64,000 nt of DNA from Candidatus Tepidiaquacellales bacterium UBA2330 (lineage in GTDB: Bacteria > Bacteroidota > Ignavibacteria > Tepidaquicellales > Tepidaquicellaceae), in NCBI GenBank assembly GCA_002344965.1, contig DDUU01000029.1:1-64000 (forward strand). The letters are read 5' to 3'. How positions within the stretch are numbered: the stretch's first letter is position 1; every line of letters starts with the position of its first letter. The notes under the pieces are model-generated. The model was not told where the DNA came from. It searched no databases and saw nothing but the letters and a program-made list of their open reading frames with translations. Both the position numbers and the translations under genes were made by a program. This document shows positions 25,463 to 35,672 of the stretch, one piece after another.

Positions 25463-26449
25463 ATGATGATTTTTCACAAAGTTCTTTTATTTACTTTTAT
25501 CTGCTGTGTTTCTCTTTGTTTCAACAGCAGTAAATCTTTTTCCGGAGAACTGAATGAAGGAACAGGTTCATTCAGAGTTGTTCCGAATACTTATGTTTCA
25601 TTACCGGGAACAGCTACGTTTCTCGGTCCGTTGGCAAACGCCCAGAGAACTTATCAGTTGCTGATACATGCAAATCAGCTTACCGGAGTTAACGGCAGAT
25701 TATTGAATGCAATCGCTTTCAGAATTCCTGCATCCGCAACTTCTGACTGGCCGGCAGCTCCGGTAAGTTTTTCTGCTTATGATATTTATCTCAGCGGCAG
25801 CGTTGATCCCGCTAACAGAAGTTTAACTTTTGCTCTTAATGTTGTTGGAACTCAGACGCTTGTCAGATCAGGAGTTTTAAATATTGCAGCAAATACATAC
25901 AGGTTCGGAGGATCGCCTAATGATTTCGGGGACGATATTGTCTTTGATACTCCGTGGCTTTATACAGGAGGAAATCTTTTGATTGAAATCCGGCATATGG
26001 GTTTTACCGGCACTTCAAGAAGCGTTGACGCTATCAGTACTTCTACATCCGGTTATGGTTCGGATTTCAGCGCATGCTGGCAGAGCAGTTATATTCCTAC
26101 TACCGGATTACAAGGCAATTTTGCAGTTACAAGAATAAAATCGGATTCTCTTATTGTAAGTATTAATAATAATTTGGGAATAGCTGACAGTTATGCTCTT
26201 GAACAAAATTATCCTAACCCGTTTAATCCCGTTACTGTAATTAAATACAGTATAGCATCTTCCGAAAATGTAAAACTGAAAGTATATGACATACTCGGAA
26301 ATGAAGTAGTGACTCTTGTAAATTCAAAACAAAATGCAGGTATCTATGAATCGGAATTTGACGGCAGCAATCTGTCGAGCGGAATTTATATTGCAAAACT
26401 TTCTGCAGGTAATTATTCTCAGCAGATTAAAATGATCCTGAGTAAATAA
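25463..26449 (+). CDS. Secreted protein with T9SS type A sorting domain
   Basis: The 328-residue protein has a signal peptide (about 1-28), a beta-rich body of unknown function (about 30-230) and a C-terminal T9SS type A sorting domain from about 248 (ALEQNYPNPFNPVTVIKYSI) to the end (QIKMILSK). It should be exported by Sec, then by T9SS to the cell surface. A Shine-Dalgarno AAGAGG precedes the tandem ATGATG start, and a long hairpin terminator follows. The body sequence resembles PEP-CTERM-like or lamin-type beta sandwiches only in general character, so no function is given. Confidence 0.85.
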   Translation: MMIFHKVLLFTFICCVSLCFNSSKSFSGELNEGTGSFRVVPNTYVSLPGTATFLGPLANAQRTYQLLIHANQLTGVNGRLLNAIAFRIPASATSDWPAAPVSFSAYDIYLSGSVDPANRSLTFALNVVGTQTLVRSGVLNIAANTYRFGGSPNDFGDDIVFDTPWLYTGGNLLIEIRHMGFTGTSRSVDAISTSTSGYGSDFSACWQSSYIPTTGLQGNFAVTRIKSDSLIVSINNNLGIADSYALEQNYPNPFNPVTVIKYSIASSENVKLKVYDILGNEVVTLVNSKQNAGIYESEFDGSNLSSGIYIAKLSAGNYSQQIKMILSK

Positions 26450-26474
26450 TTTTTCCTGATTTTAATTTTGTATA

Positions 26475-26520
26475 AAAAATGTTCAATTAAATTTTAAAAA
26501 TCTAATTGAACATTTTTCTT
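26475..26520. terminator. Bidirectional terminator between convergent genes
   Basis: A perfect 15-base-pair stem, aaaaatgttcaatta (26475-26489) with taattgaacattttt (26503-26517), has A and T runs at its feet, so it can terminate both the T9SS cargo gene on the plus strand and the lipase gene on the minus strand. Confidence 0.88.
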
Positions 26521-26532
26521 TTCGTTAAAATC

Positions 26533-28458
26533 TTAAGGTTTTACTGTCCCGATAAAATTAAAACCGTTGTTGTCAGCTATTGAGGCGTCTGAAAGATCAA
26601 CCAATTCATCACCTGTCAGATCAGTATTAACATATCCTGTATTTACATTTAATACATCATTATCAATTTCCGACTGATCGCTTACATCAATTAAACCGTC
26701 ATGATTCACATCTCCGCTATACAAACACCATTTCTGGTATTTTATCATCTGATTATTTCCAAATGCCTGAGATTGATCTGAAGTAAAATCAAAATCAGTG
26801 ATATTGTCTCCTGTAAATGTAACCGGCTGATAACTCCATGTCTCAAGAGCGTTTCTGTGAATTATTTTCAAAAAATAATTTCCGGATACTGCATTTAAAA
26901 AATACGCGGACGTTTTACCGGAGTCATTTAAAAATACTTCTGCAGAATCTGTAATTGTATAAGGCGATGCATCCTCTGCTAAATAAACTTTCAAGGTATC
27001 TTCAATCTGAAAAGTCTCATTCCGGAATCCCTCTATTCCCACTGTAAGATTTAATGCAGGAGACGGAATTATTTCAGCAGTAAACTTATATGAATTCAGA
27101 TTAGGATTCTGATTACTGTTCCCTGTCAACCTTATGAAATAATATCCGGGAGAAGAATAATAACTGATACTGTCCGGAGATGACGTTATGTTTTTTGAAA
27201 TTAACGAAACGCCTTCATCAGATAGAATTGAAATGCCGTTTACGCCTGCGTTCAGAGTATTCAGCGTTACAGTAATTTTTCCGCCGGTTACAGAATTCAC
27301 TTTATAATAGTCTGTATCAGATGTAACAGATCTGCTCTGAAGCGTTATAAAGCCGGCGTAAAGTTTACCGAATGAAATATTATATGCCGAGTTTTGATTG
27401 TCCGGTTCATCAAGCGCTCTGATTAAGGATCTGCTGTCGCTTGTTTCCTGAATGTGATTCTTATTTGTTCTTATTGTGTCAGCAGCTCCGGCAGGCGCAA
27501 ACACTCCTCCGTTATAAATCGCCTGACTGCTGTATGGCACTGCCAGGTCTGTACCGAGTCCGAGATAGTTGGACATTATCCATGTATATTGAATATTCAG
27601 GGGAAGAGGCATTGCGGGATTATCTGCAGTTCCTGAATTCAAACCAATTGCCGTGTCAGTCTGAATACCGTTACAGTTATAATCCTTGTTGTAATAATTT
27701 GACGGAACCAGGGATTCAGGATTTCCAAAGAGATATCCTGCGCTGTTACTTCCGGTGAAAGAATTTCTCATATCCCGGATCGCTTCACTGTTAAAATCTA
27801 TTCCTCCAACCTGAAGAGAAACGTTTGTGCCAAGATGAGGCGTACCAATCGTGATTACCTTCACTACTTTGTGACCGTTTAAAGTATCATCCGGGTCTAT
27901 CCACCATTTATGAATTCCGTTTTCTCTTCTCTGCAAATACTCTCTGATTGCAAGTCCGCCCATTGAATGACCGGCAAGTATGACCTTTTCCGATCCGGTA
28001 ACACGCAGTACGGAATCAATAAATATTTTTAATGCAAATCCCTGTTTAAAAATCGCAGACTGATTACTAGGATTCTGATTAGCTCCGGGCAAGGAATTAT
28101 TATACAATAAAATTCTCGGATCTTTAATGTCTCTGTTCCAGAAATTTCCGAAGTTGACTGTATAAATATTAGAATTTGTAATTTTGTTTACTTCCACCCC
28201 GCTTGTATTTAAAAGGGGAATCACTACATCCTGTGTATATTCCGTCGTATCCCCGCCTCTTGCATTTAGTACTGCGCTCAAATTATTTTCAGAACTCATT
28301 AACCATGAAGCACTCAGCTGAGCAACGGTTGAATTCCAGGTTGTATTATCCGAATTCAGACCATGAACGAATATAACAGGGTAAGGTGAATTTCCGGTCT
28401 GTGAGAAAGCAAGCTGCGTGATTAAAGAAGTTATAAACAGGAGAATAATTTTTTTCAA
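26533..28458 (-). CDS. Secreted alpha/beta hydrolase (lipase-like) with dockerin-like C-terminus
   Basis: The 641-residue protein has a signal peptide (1-19) and an alpha/beta hydrolase domain of lipase/PGAP1-like type: oxyanion region VIFVHGLNSD (28-37) and nucleophile elbow GHSMGG with Ser165. Beta-rich domains follow (about 370-560), and the C-terminal 65 residues contain two Ca-binding loops of dockerin type I form (GDVNHDGLIDVSD and DLTGDELVDLSD). A T9SS tail is not seen. It is likely an extracellular esterase or lipase; the dockerin-like part may be only a calcium-stabilising module, since no cohesin gene is in the window. Confidence 0.87.
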   Translation of the reverse strand: MKKIILLFITSLITQLAFSQTGNSPYPVIFVHGLNSDNTTWNSTVAQLSASWLMSSENNLSAVLNARGGDTTEYTQDVVIPLLNTSGVEVNKITNSNIYTVNFGNFWNRDIKDPRILLYNNSLPGANQNPSNQSAIFKQGFALKIFIDSVLRVTGSEKVILAGHSMGGLAIREYLQRRENGIHKWWIDPDDTLNGHKVVKVITIGTPHLGTNVSLQVGGIDFNSEAIRDMRNSFTGSNSAGYLFGNPESLVPSNYYNKDYNCNGIQTDTAIGLNSGTADNPAMPLPLNIQYTWIMSNYLGLGTDLAVPYSSQAIYNGGVFAPAGAADTIRTNKNHIQETSDSRSLIRALDEPDNQNSAYNISFGKLYAGFITLQSRSVTSDTDYYKVNSVTGGKITVTLNTLNAGVNGISILSDEGVSLISKNITSSPDSISYYSSPGYYFIRLTGNSNQNPNLNSYKFTAEIIPSPALNLTVGIEGFRNETFQIEDTLKVYLAEDASPYTITDSAEVFLNDSGKTSAYFLNAVSGNYFLKIIHRNALETWSYQPVTFTGDNITDFDFTSDQSQAFGNNQMIKYQKWCLYSGDVNHDGLIDVSDQSEIDNDVLNVNTGYVNTDLTGDELVDLSDASIADNNGFNFIGTVKP

Positions 28459-28571
28459 AAGAATGAGTTAAAATTTAGAATTACTGTCAGTATAAAATAA
28501 AAAATTAAGCCTGCATTATCAATTTAACATTTAAAATATAAACACCGGTATTTTTAAATCTTAATGAATTC

Positions 28572-29022
28572 TTACTGATATTTGTTTAAAACTTTTTTAT
28601 TGGCAAATTTTTTATGTTTTTTATACACTCTGTTCGTCGCTTCCATATCCTCGACATCTTCAATACAGCTGATTATAAATTCCTTTATACTGATTTTTAA
28701 GTTTTTAAGCTTTTCATCAGGCAGTTCTTTTTTATTCATTGAATTAAGCTCTTTGTATAAAATATATAAAGCAATTTTATCTTCCAGAATTACCAGCCGG
28801 TTCAGGTAAACTGCATTTCCGTCTTCATCGTCAGGATATTCCCATGGTTTCATATTTCTTTTTTTCTTCAGATATTTATAACACAGGACCGGAAGCTCGT
28901 CATCTTTTTTTATTCTTACTTTATAATCCCTGCATCTGTCATACATAAACTGCCAGTTAACTTTTTTAAGATAAATATTGAATTCCTTTTCGATATTGTA
29001 GTTTGATATTCCGATTCTCATA
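28572..29022 (-). CDS. Small basic protein of unknown function
   Basis: From the ATG at 29022 (MRIGISNYNIEKEF) this is 150 residues, mostly helical and very rich in lysine, with no membrane segment. A longer version starting at 29078 would add 18 mostly hydrophobic residues that look untranslated. I recognise no family. It lies between the PAS kinase and the lipase genes on the same strand. Coding is supported by length and by codon use like its neighbours. Confidence 0.6.
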
Positions 29023-29136
29023 TAAAAATTTTTTAAGTTTAATATAATATACAACGTGAAAAAGACATTTGAAGTCATTCATTAAACCCTGGTATTTACC
29101 AAAAAAACAAGTGTTTAAACTTGACATTAAGCTTAC

Positions 29137-30351
29137 TTAATTCAGCGGAAGTGAAATAGTGAATTTAGCGCCTTTGCCGGGTTTAGAATATGCGGTAATA
29201 GTTCCGCCGTGTTCCGTTATGATGCGTTTTGCAATGGAAAGTCCGAGACCTGTTCCTTTGCCGTATTCCTTTGAAGAAAAGAACGGAGTAAATATTTTTT
29301 CCAGATTTGCTTTTAATATTCCTTCGCCGTTATCGGAAATCTCTATGATGATATTGTTATCTGAAGTATATGTCTTTATATTGATTTCACCGGTTCTTTT
29401 AATTGCCTGAATGGAGTTTGTGAGAATATTGCAGACAGTCTCTTCAATCTGAGCTTTGTCAATGCCGATTTCGGGGATGTCATTGTGAAGTGATTTTCTG
29501 ACATTTATATTTTTATCCTGTATAAGAAACTTTACGTCTGCAACGGCTTTTTCTATAATACTGTTAATGCTTGTTTTTTCTCTGGTAATGTTTAACGGTC
29601 TTGAGAAATTGAGAAGATGCTTTATCGATTTTGTAATTCTTACCGCTTCGTCCAGAATGCATTTCAGCTCTTCATGATCTTTATCATTCTCTTTTTTATT
29701 CATCAGCAGATAATCCGCATTGCCTGATATAATATTAAGGGGGTTTGAAAGGCTGTGAGCTATACTAGAGACGACTTCGCCGATAAGAGCGAGATTTTCT
29801 TTTTCCCTTAATTCCTTTTGAAGCTTTTTAATGGTAGTAATATCCCTGATCATTCCCACAGATCCGATCTTTTCCTTTGTTTCATTATAAATCAAAAACC
29901 TTGTTATGCTGACATTAATTAACTGTCCGTCTTTTGTGAGTCTTTCAGATTCATAATTTGTGATGAAACCTTTTTCTTCAACTTCTTTTATTAAAAAATC
30001 CTTTTCGCCTTTATCAAGTAGATACTGCGGAATCAGAAAAGAAAAATCCTTTCCCATTACTTCATTTTTGGAATATTTGAAAATAGACTCTGCACCTTTG
30101 TTCCAGAGGAAAATCTTAAAATCAGTGTCAAATCCGATAATGGCATCTACTGAGTTAAGAATAATATCAGAAAAAAATTTTTCATGCACTGACTTACCGT
30201 CACGCATTAGCTGAATCATCTGCATTACAATGGCTCTGAGATCTCCGGCTATTTCAACAATCTCGTTATCAGGCAGTCTATATTTTTCTTTGAAGCTATC
30301 CTTGAGTTTTTCTTCATACTTTGAAAACTCAGAGTAAATCATATTTTCCAT
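29137..30351 (-). CDS. PAS-domain sensor histidine kinase (NtrB-like, soluble)
   Basis: The 404-residue protein has no membrane segment. An N-terminal helical stretch (1-55) precedes a PAS domain (about 57-170, ending GSVGMIRDITTIKK). The kinase core has the H box with His199 in SSIAHSLSNPLNII, the N box NILTNSIQAI and the G box GTGLGLSIAKRI. It would autophosphorylate in response to a cytoplasmic signal and pass phosphate to a response regulator. No regulator is adjacent; the NtrC-type regulator at 22.9-24.3 kb is a plausible partner because NtrB-like soluble PAS kinases commonly pair with such regulators, but this is inference. Confidence 0.93.
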   Translation of the reverse strand: MENMIYSEFSKYEEKLKDSFKEKYRLPDNEIVEIAGDLRAIVMQMIQLMRDGKSVHEKFFSDIILNSVDAIIGFDTDFKIFLWNKGAESIFKYSKNEVMGKDFSFLIPQYLLDKGEKDFLIKEVEEKGFITNYESERLTKDGQLINVSITRFLIYNETKEKIGSVGMIRDITTIKKLQKELREKENLALIGEVVSSIAHSLSNPLNIISGNADYLLMNKKENDKDHEELKCILDEAVRITKSIKHLLNFSRPLNITREKTSINSIIEKAVADVKFLIQDKNINVRKSLHNDIPEIGIDKAQIEETVCNILTNSIQAIKRTGEINIKTYTSDNNIIIEISDNGEGILKANLEKIFTPFFSSKEYGKGTGLGLSIAKRIITEHGGTITAYSKPGKGAKFTISLPLN

Positions 30352-30568
30352 TAAATCCTCTGTATTAAATTAATCAAGTTTAAATCCGGAAATATACAGC
30401 ATATAATTTAAATCTGACAATATAAGAAAATCAAATATCTGAATATTATATATGACCGGTATCAAAAAGTTATATGATATTAATCATACAAATTCAAATT
30501 GATGAAACACTGTTTGCACTGTGTATTAAAAAGTATTTACAATTATAATTAAAAACAATTTAAATAAT

Positions 30569-31192
30569 TTAAATATCCGGTTGTGAGAGTAGAGTGTTGG
30601 CTGTATCTGTGTCAAATCCTTTTGATATCAAATGTCTGAAGCATTTTGATTTTTTGTCATATTCATTTTTAAATTTTCCTGATCTTATAAATTTTGCCAG
30701 AGTTTTTTCAGCAGCTGCAAATTCTTCATCATCCGGATAATTTTCAGATACAATAGTTTCGGAAATTTCCCTGCTGATCCCTTTTTCCAGAAGTTTTCCC
30801 ATCAGCGTCCTTTTGCCGACTTTTTTATTTCTGATTTGTTCCTTTACAAAATTAACGGCAAAGATTTCATCATTAAGATATTTCTGTTCTTCAAGTAGTT
30901 TTATTACTTTTTTAACAGCAGTATCAGGCAGTTTCTTCTGCTTAAGTTTTGTTGTTATTTCTTTTTTACTTCTCTGTCTGTATGACAGGAACTTATAAGC
31001 GCATGCTTTTGCATAATTAAATTCATCATACTCCTTGATCTTTTCAAATTCCTTTTCACTGATCTCATCACCGTTTCTTAATCCGAATTTAACAACAGTA
31101 TCTTCATAAAGTCCGGTTTTAAAAATACCGTCAATAAAAATATTACATCTCTGCTTTTCTTTTTTTTGTTTTTCTATCCGGGAAATTCTCAT
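30569..31192 (-). CDS. recX: Regulatory protein RecX
   Basis: The 207-residue product is a RecX modulator of RecA filaments. The repeated three-helix pattern is visible: YAKACAYKFLSYRQRSKKEI, then YLNDEIFAVNFVKEQIRNKKVGKR, then a third copy near FRHLISKGFDTDTANTLL. It follows recA on the same strand, the usual arrangement. A strong intrinsic terminator sits immediately before its start codon, with the T run touching the ATG, so most recA transcripts should stop before recX and only read-through would express it. Confidence 0.93.
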   Translation of the reverse strand: MRISRIEKQKKEKQRCNIFIDGIFKTGLYEDTVVKFGLRNGDEISEKEFEKIKEYDEFNYAKACAYKFLSYRQRSKKEITTKLKQKKLPDTAVKKVIKLLEEQKYLNDEIFAVNFVKEQIRNKKVGKRTLMGKLLEKGISREISETIVSENYPDDEEFAAAEKTLAKFIRSGKFKNEYDKKSKCFRHLISKGFDTDTANTLLSQPDI

Positions 31193-31228
31193 AAAAAAAC
31201 TGCTGACCTTTAGAAAAAAATCAGCAGT
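31193..31228 (-). terminator. Attenuator terminator between recA and recX
   Basis: On the minus strand ACTGCTGA (31228-31221) pairs with TCAGCAGT (31206-31199), followed by a run of six T residues abutting the recX start codon. Terminators in this place are known to reduce recX expression relative to recA in other bacteria. Confidence 0.85.
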
Positions 31229-31250
31229 CCGTAAAAATGTTATTTAAATA

Positions 31251-32318
31251 TTATTTCTTTTTTGCCGCTGCTTCTTCAGTTACTGATTCAGGAGCTTTTC
31301 CGTTTGAAGGTTCTTCGGAATCATCTGTAATGCCAAGTATCGCACGGACTTCATTATAAAGTTTCACAAGAGATTTTCTGTCTTCCTGAAGAAATTTCTT
31401 AACTCCGTCCCTTCCCTGCATTCTGCTTTCACCGTAAGAAAACCATGCGCCTGATTTTTTTATAATTTCCTTACTGACCGCCATATCAATAAGATCGCCG
31501 AGTTTTGAAATTCCTTCATTATAAATAATATCGAACTCAACTTCCTTAAACGGCGGAGCAACTTTGTTTTTTACTACTTTCACTCTTGTTCTGTTACCTA
31601 CTACATCCGTGCCTTCCTTGATCGCTGCAATACGTTTTATTTCCATTCTTACTGAAGCATAAAATTTCAGCGCTTTACCGCCGGTAGTTGTGTCAGGACT
31701 TCCGAACATTATACCGATCTTTTCTCTCATCTGATTAGTGAAAATGAGAACAACGTTTGATTTTGCAACGGCAGCAGTAAGTTTTCTTAATGCCTGTGAC
31801 ATAAGTCTTGCTTGCATTCCCATGACAGCGTCACCCATTTCGCCTTCAATCTCTGCCCGCGGTGTGAGCGCTGCTACTGAATCCACGACTATAACATCAA
31901 GAGAATTGCTTCTGACAAGTGTTTCACAGATCTCAAGCGCCTGTTCACCGTATTCCGGCTGAGAGATAAGAAGATTATTTACATCTACACCGAGCTTCTG
32001 GGCATAGGAAGTATCAAGAGCGTGTTCAGTATCAATGAAAGCAGCGAGACCGCCGTTTTTCTGAGCTTCAGCAATAATATGAAGACATATGGTCGTCTTT
32101 CCGGAAGATTCCTGACCGTAAATTTCCATTATCCTTCCTCTGGGTACGCCTCCGATACCGAGAGCTGCATCGAGAGAAATTGAGCCTGTTGAGATCGAAG
32201 CAAGTTTTAGTATCGGCTTATCGCCGAGTTTCATAATAGCGCCTTTGCCATATTCCTTCTGTATCTGCTCGAGTGCCAGATCGAGAGATTTCATTTTTGA
32301 ATCTTTTTCTTCTGCCAT
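31251..32318 (-). CDS. recA: Recombinase RecA
   Basis: The 355-residue protein is a standard RecA: Walker A GQESSGKTT at 68-76, the catalytic glutamate in AFIDTEHALD, Walker B LDVIVVDSVAAL, loop L2 with MFGSPDTTTGGKALKFY, and the acidic/alanine-rich C-terminal tail. It forms filaments on single-stranded DNA for recombination and SOS signalling. The promoter region contains an inverted repeat (ttcaatata/tatattgaa) 33 to 69 bases upstream of the start that could be an operator, but I see no recognisable LexA box. Confidence 0.98.
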   Translation of the reverse strand: MAEEKDSKMKSLDLALEQIQKEYGKGAIMKLGDKPILKLASISTGSISLDAALGIGGVPRGRIMEIYGQESSGKTTICLHIIAEAQKNGGLAAFIDTEHALDTSYAQKLGVDVNNLLISQPEYGEQALEICETLVRSNSLDVIVVDSVAALTPRAEIEGEMGDAVMGMQARLMSQALRKLTAAVAKSNVVLIFTNQMREKIGIMFGSPDTTTGGKALKFYASVRMEIKRIAAIKEGTDVVGNRTRVKVVKNKVAPPFKEVEFDIIYNEGISKLGDLIDMAVSKEIIKKSGAWFSYGESRMQGRDGVKKFLQEDRKSLVKLYNEVRAILGITDDSEEPSNGKAPESVTEEAAAKKK

Positions 32319-32633
32319 GTTTGTGATTGTTTTTATTTTGTTTAGGATGGTTCAATATATTCAATTTGATTTAAAGTTTATATTGAATTTTATTGTTTAT
32401 TTTAAAATCATATGATTATTTTTAAACCCATGTTAAAATATTCATAAAACTTTGCATAGTCAAACTGTAATATATCCATTTTGTGAAATCGGGTTTTCTT
32501 TAAACAAGATCAACAATTAATCAGAATTTATATACTTCACTTCATTTTAAATAATAATTAATTAATTTAGTAAAATTAAAATCCTTAAAAATAAACTGAA
32601 ACATACTGTTCTTTATAAATTGAATTATAATAT
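32319..32633. other. Divergent promoter region between recA and lipoprotein gene
   Basis: Very AT-rich. It contains a 9-base inverted repeat, ttcaatata (32351-32359) and tatattgaa (32379-32387), with a 19-base spacer, close to recA. Nothing else recognisable was found; no coding potential. Confidence 0.45.
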
Positions 32634-34211
32634 ATGCTAAAAAGCTGTCATGCTGCAAGAACTGTTCTTTTGCTTTTGATTACTGTTTCAATAAGCAGCT
32701 GCGAATTAAAATCACCTTCGCTGCCGAACTACGACATTGATCTGAGGATCCCGTTTTCAGTCAAGAGTTATAATGTCTTTGACATAATAAACAGAAGCGG
32801 TAACATAGGAATTGATTCCTTAAATAATAACATAATTTTTATTTACGGTGAATCGAACTACAGAAGAGTATTCGGCGAAGATATAAAATTTGACGGGATA
32901 AAAAAGACATTCATTACGTCTCCAAGTACTTTGCAGCTCGACACATTTATAACTTTTAATGATTCTACTTTTATATCAACCATGGATTTTCTTACCGGAA
33001 GTCTGACATTCAAATTTTTCAATTCACTCGGCAGCGATTATTCAGTTAATGCTGTCATTAAGAATTTTTTTAACAAACAGAATAACGATACAGTCAGACT
33101 TTCCTTCACTGTCAATGCGGGAAGCGAAAAGAATATAACGCTCGAACTCAGGGATTTTTATATAAAGAATAAGACTCCCGAGAACATTTTAAAAATAAGA
33201 ATTTCCTTTAACTCTCCGGTTCCAGTGCCTGTGAATTTCAGCTATACATTATCAGAATATTCTATAGATAATTTGGAAGGCAGATTGAAACCGCTGAACA
33301 CAGGAATCAGCAAAGATGAAGTGCTGGATCCTTTCGGATCTGATGTGCCTGAAGGCGAATTGTTTTTTTCCGAGATAACGCCTAATAAAAATTTCTTCGT
33401 AGTGAAAAAGTTCAGAGAAATATATCAGGTTGACTTCAGAAATATTTCAATAATTGGTGAGAATAAAAACGGACACAGGGTAAGACTTAAATATCTGAAA
33501 ACAGGCAAACCGGGAGATCAGATTGACAGCATATTTTCGCTGACGCTTCCTCAGAAAGATGATTCTCTGGCTTATCCGATTAATGAAGATAACAGCAACG
33601 TTAGAGAATTTATAAATAATATTCCGAAAAAAATATTTGTAGAGAGAACGGATTTTCTGAATCTTAATTATCAGGAAGGATCAGTAAATTATCAGGACAG
33701 TCTGTCATTAAAACTGATACTGCAGGTGCCTTTGGATGTAAGCATAACAGAACCAATAATTTTCAGAGATACTGCTGATGTTGGAATAAGTGATGAAGAT
33801 CAGCGCAAAGAACTGGATAAAGCAAAGAAGCTCGTATTTACACTTACTTCGCAAAACGGAATTCCTCTGAAGACAGTGGCTAAAGTGCTTGTGCTTGATT
33901 CTCTTTATAATCCTCTGCTGCCTGTTTCTTTTATTCTTGGAAATTTACCGGATTCATCCGTTACTTTTAATGCCTGTGATGTAGGGACAAATGGATTTTC
34001 AAGTACATCGACAGTTACTTCATACAGTGCCGTGCTTGACAGTGCTGATATTTCAAAAATAAAAAGGATGGGAAAAATTATTTATGAGAATAAATTATTT
34101 ACTGATCCGAAACATATTCCGGATCCTCTAAACAGCGTTAAGATCCGGTCAGGAGACAGGATAAACATTGCCGGATTCGGAACTCTGACATACAGAATTG
34201 ATCCTGATTAA
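32634..34211 (+). CDS. Predicted lipoprotein, large beta-rich, unknown function
   Basis: The 525-residue product has a signal peptide with lipobox SISSC (cysteine near residue 23) and a long beta-rich extracytoplasmic part with repeated Ser/Thr/Asp-rich strands. I recognise no named domain. The 3' end lies 16 bases before the start of the next gene, an outer-membrane protein, so the pair is probably co-transcribed and works together at the outer membrane. Both are of a type found in Bacteroidota/Ignavibacteria genomes. Confidence 0.8.
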   Translation: MLKSCHAARTVLLLLITVSISSCELKSPSLPNYDIDLRIPFSVKSYNVFDIINRSGNIGIDSLNNNIIFIYGESNYRRVFGEDIKFDGIKKTFITSPSTLQLDTFITFNDSTFISTMDFLTGSLTFKFFNSLGSDYSVNAVIKNFFNKQNNDTVRLSFTVNAGSEKNITLELRDFYIKNKTPENILKIRISFNSPVPVPVNFSYTLSEYSIDNLEGRLKPLNTGISKDEVLDPFGSDVPEGELFFSEITPNKNFFVVKKFREIYQVDFRNISIIGENKNGHRVRLKYLKTGKPGDQIDSIFSLTLPQKDDSLAYPINEDNSNVREFINNIPKKIFVERTDFLNLNYQEGSVNYQDSLSLKLILQVPLDVSITEPIIFRDTADVGISDEDQRKELDKAKKLVFTLTSQNGIPLKTVAKVLVLDSLYNPLLPVSFILGNLPDSSVTFNACDVGTNGFSSTSTVTSYSAVLDSADISKIKRMGKIIYENKLFTDPKHIPDPLNSVKIRSGDRINIAGFGTLTYRIDPD

Positions 34212-34227
34212 CATAAAACCAATAAAA

Positions 34228-35619
34228 ATGAAAAAATTATTTTTAACTTCTGCAATTTTTTTCTTTATTATAAGCAGTGCAAATTCTCAGGTATTGTATG
34301 ACGTTCGCGGACTTTCAATGGGTAATACTTCCGTTGCTAACTCATACGAGCTTGATGCATTTAATCAAAATCCTGCAAATATAGTGTACCAGAGAGGCAA
34401 CAATAATTCAAAGGTATATTTCAATATATTTACTACGTTTCAGTTTCTGAATAACAGTGATTATCTCTCCCTGAATTTTTACAATGATTATTTCGGAGAG
34501 GATGCAAGCGGAAATTCGATTGTACTGACCGAAGCTGACAAGCAGAACATAGTAAATTCAGCAAGTGATCAGAAAACTACATTCACCGCTTCAGCAAGAT
34601 TGTTATCCGTGATTTATAATCATCCGCATGTAGGATCTTTCGGAATTTCACTGGATGACAGAGTGATTGCGGATTTTACGCCTTCAAAGGATTTTCTGGA
34701 TCTTGGGCTTTACGGCAACCAGCCAAACAGGGTTTATGACCTTTCGCCGAATAAAATAAACGGATATTGGACCAGGCAGCTTAATTTAAGTTATGCAAAA
34801 GTATTAAAAATAAATAAAAACAATCTGATTGAATCTGTTTCTGTAGGAGGATCAGTCAAGCCGCAGTTCGGAATTTATTATTTTGAAACCACAAAAAATT
34901 CTCTTACTATTCAAACCTCAGCGCAGAATATATTTCAGTCAACAGGTGAATCTGAGTTTCAATATTCCGGTCTTCAGGATGATTTCACAATAAAATTTCC
35001 AAGCGGTATTGCGGGATTCGGACTTGGTTTTGACGCAGGAGTAAATTTGGTTTTCAAGAAATTTTCAGGCAACGGAAAACTGAATATCGGACTGGCACTT
35101 GCAGATGTAGGTTATCTAAAATGGACAAAGAATAATTCGAAATATTATAACGACGGAAATTTTATACTTACTGATATAACTAATAAGGAACAGGTGGATT
35201 CTTTAATAGATAAGATTAAGCTTACAAAAACACCTGTTCCTGAATTCAGAACAAGTCTTCCTACTACAGTACGATTCGGAGCTACATACAGGATATATTC
35301 ACCCGGAAACAAAGACCTGACCGGGCTTGAAATTGCAAGCGTTTCATTTGATTATATACAGGGTATAACAGATAAGCTGGGAGGAACTACGAAACCGAGA
35401 TTCGGACTTGGAGCGGAAGTTAATGCTGGGAATGTATTATCGCCGAGAGCAGGTGTATCGTTCGGAGGAGATGAGAATACACTGGTTAGTTTTGGCCTGG
35501 GGATAGACACGGGACCGGTATTGATAGATCTAGGGACGAATAATGTAACGAGTATATTTAATCCAAAGGGGACCAGTAATTTATCGGCGGGGTTTAATAT
35601 AAAGTATAAGATAAATTAA
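34228..35619 (+). CDS. Outer-membrane beta-barrel protein (DUF5723/PorV-like)
   Basis: From the ATG at 34228 (MKKLFLTSA) the product has 463 residues, a signal peptide (about 1-20, cut after ANS) and a beta-barrel body. The N-terminal mature sequence VRGLSMGNTSVANSYELDAFNQNPANI has the FadL/PorV-like pattern of Bacteroidota barrels, in which a motif with SMG and NPA occurs. The last strand ends GFNIKYKIN. An upstream in-frame ATG region (34198) is unlikely because it would precede the signal by ten non-hydrophobic residues. Coupled to the lipoprotein gene upstream. DUF5723 assignment is by resemblance. Confidence 0.8.
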   Translation: MKKLFLTSAIFFFIISSANSQVLYDVRGLSMGNTSVANSYELDAFNQNPANIVYQRGNNNSKVYFNIFTTFQFLNNSDYLSLNFYNDYFGEDASGNSIVLTEADKQNIVNSASDQKTTFTASARLLSVIYNHPHVGSFGISLDDRVIADFTPSKDFLDLGLYGNQPNRVYDLSPNKINGYWTRQLNLSYAKVLKINKNNLIESVSVGGSVKPQFGIYYFETTKNSLTIQTSAQNIFQSTGESEFQYSGLQDDFTIKFPSGIAGFGLGFDAGVNLVFKKFSGNGKLNIGLALADVGYLKWTKNNSKYYNDGNFILTDITNKEQVDSLIDKIKLTKTPVPEFRTSLPTTVRFGATYRIYSPGNKDLTGLEIASVSFDYIQGITDKLGGTTKPRFGLGAEVNAGNVLSPRAGVSFGGDENTLVSFGLGIDTGPVLIDLGTNNVTSIFNPKGTSNLSAGFNIKYKIN

Positions 35620-35672
35620 TACCGTTGCTGAAAAGAGATATAGCAGCGGGAAAGAGATATAGCGGCTCCGGC

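Noticed and set aside
26533..26720. Dockerin domain as evidence for a cellulosome.
   Set aside because: No cohesin or scaffoldin gene is in the window; two Ca-binding loops alone can be a stability module.
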